From assembly GCA_944990035.1 (NCBI GenBank), contig CALYLX010000067.1:62001-126000 (forward strand): DNA of 64,000 nt, in the 5' to 3' direction. Within the stretch, counting starts at the first letter, position 1. Each line of letters starts with the position of its first letter. Positions 23,792 through 33,130 of the stretch are shown piece by piece. The translations under genes and the position numbers were made by a program. The DNA comes from Clitopilus passeckerianus (taxonomy: Eukaryota > Basidiomycota > Agaricomycetes > Agaricales > Entolomataceae). The notes under the pieces are model-generated. The model was not told where the DNA came from. It saw nothing but the letters and a program-made list of their open reading frames with translations, and did no database searches.

Positions 23792-24621
23792 CTATGCCCT
23801 TGTGGTAGCGTTGTGGGCAGCTAACCGGGTAATGGCCTGGGCCACGATGATGGCACAGACGACACACAAAACGAAAGCAATGACACTGTCGGTGTCTGCC
23901 TCCACAAATGTAGCATCTGAACCATCTGGGTGGTGGTGGTCTGTTGGCAAGGTATCCGGTGCGCGGCGCCTTCTGGGACGATACTGTCGAGGAAGGTTCA
24001 CCAGCGTTGGTGAGTCGGACTCTGGTGGGCTTTCGAATGCGGAGAGGTATGGCGTTGGAGGGTTTGCCATTGGGATTGATGTTTTCCTTGTTGTCGTTCT
24101 GTTCTTTTTGACGAAGGGGTTATGTTTTATTTTTGCGGCGGTGTGTAAATTGGTGACGGGAGGAAATGCTCGTAGGGTTCCGCAAACTTGACGTGCAGTG
24201 AGGATTGTGACTTCCTCTTCTTGACTTTCCTCAGGCCCCCAGGGATTGGAGGCAAGGGTTTCGTCTGTCTCCTCTGGGTTGTTGAACCAGTTTTGTCGTT
24301 CGGGAAGAATTCGTCGAGGAAAGCTGTTCCTCCAATAGCAAAGAAGAGGTCTGTGAGGGTCTCCTCCGTTTCTCGATCAACTTTGTCCAAAAGTTGATCA
24401 AGATCGTCAGTGGTTTTCGCAAATTGGTGGCGCAGACGAGCCACTTCGTTGCGAGTTTCGGTTCGTCGGTTTTGGTAGAGGGTTCCTTGTTCTCCCACAG
24501 CGGTGAGAGGGTTGTCGTTGCTGCTCCAGGCAGTATGCGTACGGAGCGCCGTAATAGCGGTATCGGATTTGAAGGTGTTGCGGATGATGGTGCGGTCGTA
24601 GGAAGAGGCATTTTGAGACAT
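23792..24621 (-). CDS. extra ORF of the gypsy element, coiled coil plus C-terminal membrane segment
   Basis: It begins at ATG 24621, 36 nt after the chromodomain stop. The first frame (164 codons to 24127) has a helical, charged stretch likely to form a coiled coil (RNEVARLRHQFAKTTDDLDQ...), a proline motif TKPLPPIPG and a basic KVKKRK patch. It ends in an A-run. The frame after it (to 23792) continues with NPFVKKNRTTTRK and ends with the hydrophobic segment SVIAFVLCVVCAIIVAQAIT and a short tail. Adding one A to the run joins both into about 276 codons. Its position between pol and the 3' LTR is that of an env-like gene, but there is no signal peptide or known envelope similarity that I can see. 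It would be a tail-anchored protein. Function unknown. Confidence 0.6.
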
Positions 24622-24659
24622 TGTTATATAGTGGATGTGAGTGGGTTTGCTATGTGGTG

Positions 24660-27600
24660 TCAGGTGAGTTTCTTCCTCTTTTTATACTCGGTGAGTATTT
24701 TCTTGGCGTTCCGCAGTTCCGACTCGGGCATCCATTCGTTGTCCGCTGATGGCCATCCCTTCCATTTTACGAGGTATCTGTGTCGCCCTTTGCCTTGTTT
24801 CTGATGGGCCACAATTGCTTCTATTTCGTATTCTTCTATTCCGTCGATTTCGTCAGGTGGCGGTTTAGAGAAGCTGGGTCCATGCGCTTTGGTGGAGATG
24901 TAACGGGTGAGAAGTGACGCGTGAATCACCGGGTGGATCTTCCATCGTCTTGGCAGGTCGAGTTTATAGGTCAGGTGTCCTTTACCTCAAGTATCTTGAA
25001 GGGTCCTTCTCGTTTGGGTGCTAGTTTCTTGGAGATGTTTCTTGATTGAGATTTGTGGCTTCTAACCACACCTTTTCTCCGACTTTGAATGGGGTGAACT
25101 GTCGTGTGATCTTCTCTGCCATGCGTTGCGCAGCAAGTGCATGTGCAGCATTTGCTTCATCGCGTGCTAGCAGAAGTTCCTTGATCCGTTTGTCAACTGC
25201 GGGAATTTTGCTAGTGGGAGCAACTGATGGGAGTGCAGGTGGTTCGTATCCCATCATTAGGTAGAATGGGGTTCGTTTGGTGACAGAGTGTGTTCGGCTG
25301 TTGTAGGAGAATTCTAGAGTGGTAATCCATTTGGACCAGGATTCGGGGTTCTGTGCACAGAAGATGCGGAGATAGGCATCAATCTCCTGATTGATCCTTT
25401 CTGTCGCACCATCGGTTTGTGGGTGGTAGGCGGTGCTCATGTTGAGCTTGATTCCAAGGAGTCGTCCCATTTCTTGGAAAACTTTAGAGGCGAATTGAGG
25501 TCCTCTGTCTGAAATTCCTTTGTCGGGAAGTCCAAAGCGACGGTAAACGTTGTCAATGTAGGCGTTTGCAGTTCCTGTGGCGTCGATTTTCTTTGTGCAA
25601 GGGATGAAAATTGCCCCTTCGTAGCTCCATGGTCGACCACGGCCATAATGCTATCGAAACCATCACTCTCTGGGAGATCCGTGTGAAAATCGTACGTCAC
25701 TAGCGAAAATGGCCTAGTGGTTTCGGATTTGATGGGCATTAATGGTGGAGCGGTGGGGTGGCGATTGATTTTCATTTGCTGGCACATTGCACAGCCCTGC
25801 ACAAAGTTCTTGATGAACACTGACATCCCTGGCCACCAGTAGTCCTTCCGGACTTTTTCCAGTGTCCCAAATTGTCCAGGGTGTCCTGCGCTGGGTAGAT
25901 CGTGATAACGTTGGACTATCTTCCTTCGGAGGTCTTCGTCATCTGGTACCACACACTTGTCCTTGTAGTACAAGATGCCATCGTCAAATTTCCAGTCTTC
26001 CAGGTTTGATCGGATTGGTGGGGTCCGTCTTCTTTGGCGGTGCGAATGGCGTCAACAATCAGTTTGTCATTGACCATCTTGTGTACAATTTCGTCCTTTA
26101 GTTCAATGTCAATTGAGCGAAGGAAGAGCTTGTCGGGGAGGAGAATGATGTCTTCGTTGTCGGTGTCTTCACCTGGGATGTGGTCTGGTCGTCGAGATAG
26201 TGCGTCAGATTGTATCATCTTTGCACCAGGGGTGTGTACAAGTTTGATGTTAAACTGGGATAGCATCAAATTCCATCTTGCTTGTCGTCGGTTCAACTTC
26301 CGGGCTTCTCGGAAGTATGTGAGGTTTTGTGATCGGATAGAATCACAACTGAATGTTGGGATCCATGGAAGTAGTGTCGCCAGGTTTCTAATGCGCGGAT
26401 AATGCCTAGAAGTTCTCGGTCGTAGATTTCATAGTTCCGTTCTGTTTCCGAGAACGATTTAGATATGAAACCACATGGGTGCCATGATCCGTTGGCGTCA
26501 CGTTGTTGTAGGACTGCTCCTGTTGCATGTTTTGAGGCGTCGCTTTCCACCACAAATGGCTTCGTGGGATCAGGCATCAGCAACACAGGCGCTTCCAGGA
26601 ATTTGTCTTTCAGGGTAGTGAAAGCTTTGTGACATTCATTGGTCCATTCCCATTTCTTGTCTTTCTTGGTGAGTTCGTTCAGCGGTTTGGCAATTTCCGC
26701 ATATTTTCCGATGAACCTGCGGTAAAAGTTTCCGAATCCTAGGAATGATCGGACTTCCTTTACTGTAGTTGGCGTAGGCCAGTCGCGCATCCCTGCAAGT
26801 TTGACAGGGTCCATGGAGATCTTGTTTGGTTCAATGATGAACCCAAGGTATTCCACTCTTGTGGTGTCAAATTGGCATTTCTCTGCTTTGAGGTAGAGAT
26901 CGTTGTTTTGTAGTCTTTGTAAGACTCTGCGTGTGCGTTCTCGGTGTTTTTCTGGATCGTTGGAGAAGATGAGGATGTCGTCCATGTAGATGATGACCCA
27001 TCCTTCGTCTATCATGTCTCGGAAAAGGTGGTTCATCATTGCTTGGAAGGTACCGGGTGAGTTCATTAGTCCAAAGAACATCACCATTGGTTCAAATAAC
27101 CCTCGGTTGGTCTTGAACGCTGCTTTCCATTGGTCACCATCTTTGATGCGGATGTTGTGATATCCCCATCGAATGTCGAGTTTGGTGAAGACAGTTGCTC
27201 CTTTGAGTTTATCGATGAGTTCGCTAGCCAGCGGTAAGGGTAAGCGTTAGGTATTGTTCCTTCGTTGAGTCGTCGGTAATCCTGACATGGTCTCAGGGCT
27301 TCCGAGTCTTTCTTTGCAACAAAGAAGAACGGAGATGCTTGTGGGGAGTTGGATTCTCGGATGTATCCTTTGGCTAGATTTTCCTTGAGAAACTCGTCGA
27401 GTTTTTCTTGCTCTAAGGGGCTGAGCGGATAGACCTTGCAGTCTTTTGGCACGAAATCTGTCTTCAGATCTATGGCGTGATCCCAGGGTCGGCTTGGTGG
27501 GAATCGTTCAGATGCTGCTTTCTCAAAGACTTTTCTGTAGTCTTGAAGATAGTCGGGGATGATTTCGTCAAGGGATTTCTTTGGTTCCTTATCTTCTCGT

Positions 27601-28380
27601 TTATGTTCCAGAGCTTGCGAAATTGATGTTTTCGCACGTATCCACACCTGCTGTGTGTGGTGTCTGGTTGCTGGATGGTGTGTTACCACCGTCTGTCGTA
27701 TTGTGGTAGTTGGCCTGATTGGCCCGTACACAAGGTAATCCTTTGTGTGTTCCTGCGTAAGTGGGGTTCCTCCTTGGTGAATATTCCGACTGCCGGTTCG
27801 TTCTGGCAGTATGCGATGAGAAAATCTTCATTGATCTCTTCTCCGTCTTCGACTATTCGGAAATAGTCGCTAAGTCCTTCTGATTTTCCGGGATTCTCTT
27901 CGGAACAATCAGGTGCTGGGGTAGGTGGCGTGTTTTCCTCTAGTAGTTGTTCTCGGATGGCTCTCATCCGCTTGATGTCTACTGCTCGCATCAATGTTTG
28001 CGACAGTCGTTGGGTAATGCGTGATTCGTCGATTTCGAGTGTGCCGTCGCTCCACGATATGATTGGATCTACCCGTTTTAGCCAGGGTAATCCAAAAATC
28101 AGGTGGTCTTTCCCGAGTCCAGTGACAAAACATCTTTCCTTGATGATGGCTGTCCCTATCTTGGCAATAACCCAGGTAAAGTGGGTAATAGTTCCTTGTT
28201 TGTTCAGGGTGCCATCAACGTTTCGTGCTGTAATCGGTTGTCGGAGTGGGAGTAGTGGGAGGTGATGTGTCTTGGCGAAGACGGAGTCGATAAATGACCC
28301 TTGCGCTCCAGAGTCAATGAGAGCTTTTGTGCCGGCGATTGTTGTATTTCCATCTAGGGGTCTTGTAGAGAGATTGGGAT
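24660..28380 (-). CDS. gypsy pol: protease, RT, RNase H, integrase, chromodomain (several frameshifts)
   Basis: In order on the minus strand: aspartic protease with [13 protein letters not shown] (about 28,310); reverse transcriptase with CQDYRRLN and the active site YMDDILIF (about 26,985); RNase H with [15 protein letters not shown] and YDRELLGI; integrase with a zinc-binding H/C domain (GHPGQF...CAMCQQ) and catalytic core ([29 protein letters not shown]); and a C-terminal chromodomain ([26 protein letters not shown]). The chromodomain places it among chromoviruses, which target chromatin. The reading frame breaks near 27,240, 26,325, 26,010, 25,615, 25,045 and 24,970; each is mended by adding one base to a homopolymer run. 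Confidence 0.88.
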
Positions 28381-28429
28381 ACGCATAGATTCAGCATAAA
28401 AATCAGTAGCTACAAGTACACTGGAAATA

Positions 28430-29766
28430 TCAATCGGGCGAGGAAGTACTGACGTCGGCTTTGCAGTCTTCCTCTTTAAAACCCTCAGCCTCTGCTTCAG
28501 TGTAGAATTCAGCGGCTTCTTCTTGGGGCATGTCAGCTAGGACTGCTCTGACATATTTGATCAACTCGGCTCCCTTCTCAGGTTTCTTGTGGAATCGGCT
28601 GTCGTTGTTGCTAGGGTAGGTTCTTCCAAAATTCTTCCTTTGAAGACATTGTTGGATCGTGTGACCTTTCTTGGAGCAATAGTAGCACAAGTTGTTCTTC
28701 TTGTGATGTTCTCTTTCCTCCTGGGTGAGGCGGCGTTTGGGTGGATCAGTGGTGAAACGATCAACATCCATAGCCATTGGGTCTCGGGCTCCAGTAGGTG
28801 TTTTGTAAGCACCTTTGACCATATCAGATGTCTTGATGATACGGGTATGTCCCATGATTGTCTTGGCACGTCGCCAGTTGTTGTCAAACTGGACGGCTTT
28901 CTTGACCCAATCGTCGAATGTGGTAGGAGGAATCGGAAAAGAGAATTTTCTCTCGGAGTTTGGGGGTAAGTCCTTCCATGAAGATCTCAATCTTTGCAGT
29001 GTCACCGCTGAGATCAGTTCGTGCAAGAATATTCTTGAAGACGGTGACAAATTCGTCAGCTGTCCCATCCTGTCGTAAGGCTTTGAGTTGGAGGAGTGCG
29101 GCAGCTTTGTCGTCGGTAGGGAAAAGGCTTCTTTGAATTGGTTGATAAATTCAGCGTAGGTGGCTTTCCTTTCAGCTGCTGAATATTTATCGTGAAATTC
29201 TAATCCCCATGCTGCTGCAGTTCCTTCTTTGAGGAAGGATAGGGCGATGCGAATCTTCTTGTCATCTTCGAGTTGGTTGAGGTTGTTTAGGATGAGGTAG
29301 TCTTCAAGTTCCTGAATGAACTTTCTGGTCTTGGATCGGTCTCCGGAGAACGTTTGGGGTTTGGCTCCAATGTCCTTCTTGTTGTTGTTGTCTTGTGACA
29401 TTTCGTAGTCGAAATCGAAGTCGGTCTCTGGTTCAATTGTTTCTGCACTGGGCGCTCCTCTGGCTCAGCTGTGGGGCTCTCCTCTAGCTGTTGTTGTACT
29501 TGGTGTTCTTCTTCTTCCTCTTCGGGCAAGACAGAAGCGCTGGTAGACGGGACTAGTGATGGGTTCCTGGATATTGCTGTGGGTAATGGTGCGAAGCGTC
29601 GCTGTTCCTCCTCGTCTACTTCAATGTCGTGTTCTCGTTGAGCTCGGACAATAGCAGGGGTCTTATGAGGTCGTTCAGGGGTAGGGAAGTCTAGAGCGTG
29701 GAAGTGTCTGTTTTCAACGGCAACGGTGGTGAATGTGAATTTGCCAAGGAGAGAGAGGCGTAGCAC
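28430..29766 (-). CDS. gypsy gag polyprotein (frameshifted)
   Basis: The main frame 29401-28430 contains a retrotransposon gag core (KPQTFSGDRSKTRKFIQELE) and a CCHC zinc knuckle, CYYCSKKGHTIQQC. Upstream, 29766-29400 is open in another frame and reads naturally into it if one C is added to a CCC run near 29450. Between about 29120 and 28940 the expected gag helices (DGTADEFVTVFKNILARTDL) are in a different frame; both switches fall at T or A runs, one apparently short and one apparently long. No ATG is found at the upstream end, so the true start is open. Product: nucleocapsid-like protein packaging the element RNA. Confidence 0.75.
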
Positions 29767-29996
29767 CAGCGGTTATTGTTGTGATTAAAACCGCAGTAGC
29801 TTCCGTTGGTGAACTTGTAGACGTTGTTGGTTCCTTCTACTAGAGTGGTATTTCGTGGCGGGTGGTCTGCCCTGTGTACGACCGTGGTGACTGAGTGGTA
29901 GCCGCAACGGCAATCGGCCTGTTGCGTGCTTCTGCTGTGTTGTCGTGGGGTGGGCCTGCGCTAACAATGAGCGGGCCTTCTGAACAGCTTGACCTT

Positions 29997-30461
29997 TGTT
30001 AAGGCAGAGCCTAACAACTTAGGTAATACTGTTTACGCTCGATGTCTTTGATAAACAAAGACAGAGATTTGTCAGCAGCTGCGGCTGTACTGACGACCTG
30101 GTGAGATTGACGAAGCAAGGGACTTAAAGGCGAAATAGAGAACTAAGCAGTTAGGTAGATTGCCTAGGTCAAGCTGAGGAGCCTTGACCAAATGGTACAG
30201 GTTTATATACCTATCTAGTAGTTCTAAATATAGCACATGCGCAGCATGCTGAGTAAGTAATGAGTCATGCGCAGCATGATGAGTAAGTACATGAGTCAGA
30301 AAGAGTCAGATAAGGTATAAGTCTCTCACGATCGTGAGAGATGCGGAGTAAGCATGGAAAAAGATGAAAAATGCGCAGTGATGCGCAGCATATGTGAGTA
30401 ATCGTGCATAGGTAAGCGGGCCGGGGTATGTAAGGAGAAACATGTAAGCAAAATCATAACA
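29997..30461 (-). repeat. long terminal repeat (5' LTR in coding orientation), 465 bp
   Basis: Its length matches the other LTR and I see no base difference. On the coding strand it would hold the promoter and transcription start. The adjacent bases on the coding strand (AAGGTCAAGCTG...) are the primer-binding-site position; I do not recognise the matching tRNA. Confidence 0.93.
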
Positions 30462-30877
30462 TAGCCCGTTATCGCATAATCTTGATAACGCATTGGACGA
30501 GCGCAATCCCCAACTCGGGACGCGCTAAGTGTCGCATACCGCATAATTCATCGGCCATGACTGACCGATATGCAGTATGAGATGCCCTTTGAGAGCAGTG
30601 GGAACCGAATTTCTGACATATCTTCAACCTTTATTTGCATTGTAATAACAAATGTTGAGGCCTGAGTCCTGAATTTGCCCCAAAAGAATATTTCAGCACC
30701 ACTTTTAAGCTGTACTTTTCGCTTCGAATGGTTTTGGGGCCGTGTAAAGAGAATATGCATTGGTAATTCACTGCAAAATACAAATTTCCGTTCCGAGAAC
30801 CGTAGGGAGGCAGCCATAGAAGAGAATGCATAAAAGCGGGCTACGTTTTTGAGCGAAGAACAGATACCGTCGTCAGA

Positions 30878-33052
30878 ATGGTTCTTACCAAGCGTAAGGT
30901 TGCCTCCAAGCCCACCAAGCCGTTCTCTCGTCCCAAGGTCTATGCTCCCGCAAAAGGCCTCCGATGCCAAGACGTCTGCTAAGCCTCTGCAGACGAATCA
31001 TCGCAATAACCTCACTCTTGGAGACTGGTTGCTCGTCTTTGATTACGTCGATAAACATCCTTCCGATTCCCAGCTTCAGGTCGTCAAACACTTCGCAACT
31101 CGAGCAGATGGTGTTCTCACCTTCACTCAATCTGCTCTGTCTCGGAAACTGCAACAGCGTCCAGAGGTGGAAGGACGCATCACCCACACTTCCAACGCGC
31201 TGTCATTGAAGCGCCTGCGTGCCGTCGTCCGTCCTGATGTGGAGGAAGCGCTGGTGTTATGGGTCCGGCATATGGAGGAGAAGCGAGAGGTTGTGAACGG
31301 ACCGATGCTTGCTGCTAAGCGAGTGATCTTCGAAGAGAGGATGAACGTGCCGAAGGAGGAGAGGCTTTCGGGAGGAGCGTGGGTGCCTTCGTTCTGTAAG
31401 GCGTATGGTCTGAAGGAGTGGAGAGCACATGGAGAGGCAGGATCCGTTGACCTGGAGGCTGTTGCGATTGAGAAAATTCGTGTTGCGGGAATCCTGGCAG
31501 GGTTTCAGAAGAAGGACATGATTAATTTTGACGAGACGAGTCTATTTCCATTGTGAGTATTCTGTGCGATTGCCGCAAAGTCTTTCTAACTGACCAATGT
31601 TGTTCCAGTGCTCCTCCGGACCGTGGACTGGCCACCAAGCAGATGAGCGGCAAGAAGAAGGACAAGTTTCGCATCACACTCGGTGTTTGCTGCAACGCCG
31701 ACGGCAGCGAAAGTTCCCACTAATCTACATTGGCAAATATGCGAAGCCTCGATGCTTCAACAAGAAGACACCAGGTGATTATGGCTTCTACTACCGTAAC
31801 AATAAGAAAGCTTGGATGAACAGAGACCTCTTTGAAGAGTGAGTAATTCTGGTTCGTTCATTGTTCACTTCTAATAAGTTCGATACAGGTGGTTAAAACA
31901 TATGGACATGGAGATGATTCGACAGAAGCGCTACGTAGTCCTGTGGCTCGATAACTTCTCTGGTCATTACGTATCCTATGAGCCCCGCAATATCCTTGTC
32001 CAGTTCTTCGAGCCTAACCTCACGTCCATGGTGCAACCATGTGATGCAGGTATCATCCGCTGCATCAAGGCCCACTACCGCCGAAGCTTCTGTATTCGCG
32101 CCATTGGTCTTGATGAAGCTGGGGAAGTTGACATCTACAAGATTAACCTTCTTGAGGCGATGTTGATGGTGCAGGAAGCCTGGAAGATGGTCAGTTCCGA
32201 AAGCATTGCACATTGCTGGGAACACACCTGAATTCTCCCAGCACATCCCACTCCTCCTTCCAGCACCCGCTTGCCCATCGCCCCTCCCTCCACTACCCCT
32301 GCTGTATCCTCGATGGAGTCCCAAGCATGGGCTGTCATCGATGAGTTCATCTCGACAGATTTGACTCTGCCCCAAGTGGAGAACATGCTCCAATCCATCT
32401 TCGGCCAAGGTTATCGCGATAGCGACTGGCGCCCAGCCATGAATGCTGTTCTGAATGCTGAAGGGAATGTTCTTGAGGCTGTCGCAGCTGTGGAAACTCT
32501 GAAGGCGGCTCACGGTTCACATGCCATTGCTATCCAGGCTCCTATCCCTACCCATTCTCCTGCCTGTATACCCACCAACGCCACTTCCCCCGCAGTACCA
32601 AAAGGTCCTCCTGCATCTCTTATACAGGTTGAAGGTGACCTTCTTCAGTCGGTGGCCGAGCTGAAGAGGCGGAGGCGAGTCTTTGGACCTGACCTATCCC
32701 TTGAAGAGATCCTGGATCCTGTTGAGGAAACCGAGATTGGCAAGTCCCCTTATGCTTTCGAGGGTGGAGATGGTGAGATAGTTGCGGCAGCGCGGTATTT
32801 GCAGGCTGTTAAGCAAGGGGAGATTGTAGAAATCGAGTCAGATGAGGAGGACGAGGAGGAAGGGCGGCCTCACAGGTCTACGACCGATGTTCTGGACCTC
32901 TGCCGCGAGATGGAGGGGTTAAGTATGGAGTATGGAGAGGATGCTGAGGGTCTTGAACTTGCTCGCCATCTGCGACGTTTCCGTGTCTGTGTTCGTCGTG
33001 AGCATGTGAAGACCGCGAAGCAGCAAACCATCGACAAATTCTTCGCCTCCTA
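30878..33052 (+). pseudogene. pogo-like transposase, copy 1 (frame breaks and a stop)
   Basis: Domain order: N-terminal helix-turn-helix region (NHRNNLTLGDWLLVFDYVDK), CENP-B-type second helix-turn-helix (RPDVEEALVLWVRHMEEKRE), and DDE_1 core with acidic residues in NFDETSLFP, LWLDNFSGHYV and VQPCDAGII. The C-terminal extension contains an acidic ESDEEDEEEG stretch. Two introns are placed after the FDETSLFP exon (about 31,553-31,609) and after DLFEE (about 31,840-31,890). Against copy 2 it has one base fewer in a C run and in an A run near 30,950, one base fewer near 31,710 (GAAAG for GAGAAG), and a TGA in place of GGA near 32,230. It is not coding as assembled. Confidence 0.82.
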
Positions 33053-33130
33053 AAGTAGCGCTTACTAATTGCTACGGTCACATGTCACATTTATCTCTAA
33101 TGCATAAACCTGATATCGCATTGGGACGCC

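Larger units (their letters stand above)
23257..30466 (-). mobile_element. Ty3/gypsy chromovirus-type LTR retrotransposon, full length
   Basis: Two LTRs (23262-23726 and 29997-30461) bound the element. The 5-bp duplication TAGCC flanks it at 23257-23261 and 30462-30466. Coding is on the minus strand in the order gag, protease, reverse transcriptase, RNase H, integrase, chromodomain, then an extra ORF. A purine tract (AGCGAGAGGGTAA) precedes the 3' LTR on the coding strand, just right of 23726, as a polypurine tract should. It sits 27 bp inside the left end of DNA transposon copy 1, so it is the younger insertion. The uninterrupted sequence appears at the corresponding end of copy 2. Confidence 0.92.

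Noticed and set aside
24127..24621. A host gene nested between the chromodomain and the LTR
   Set aside because: It lies between the LTRs, on the coding strand of the element, and starts 36 nt after pol, so it belongs to the retroelement.
30306..30544. Minus-strand open frames of 66 and 72 codons
   Set aside because: They span the LTR and its junction with the DNA transposon; they have no motif and arise from repeated LTR sequence.
31893..32513. 206-codon minus-strand open frame and its twin at 40173-40493 / 40288-40791
   Set aside because: These are antisense shadows of the transposase; the same frames appear in both copies because the DNA is duplicated.
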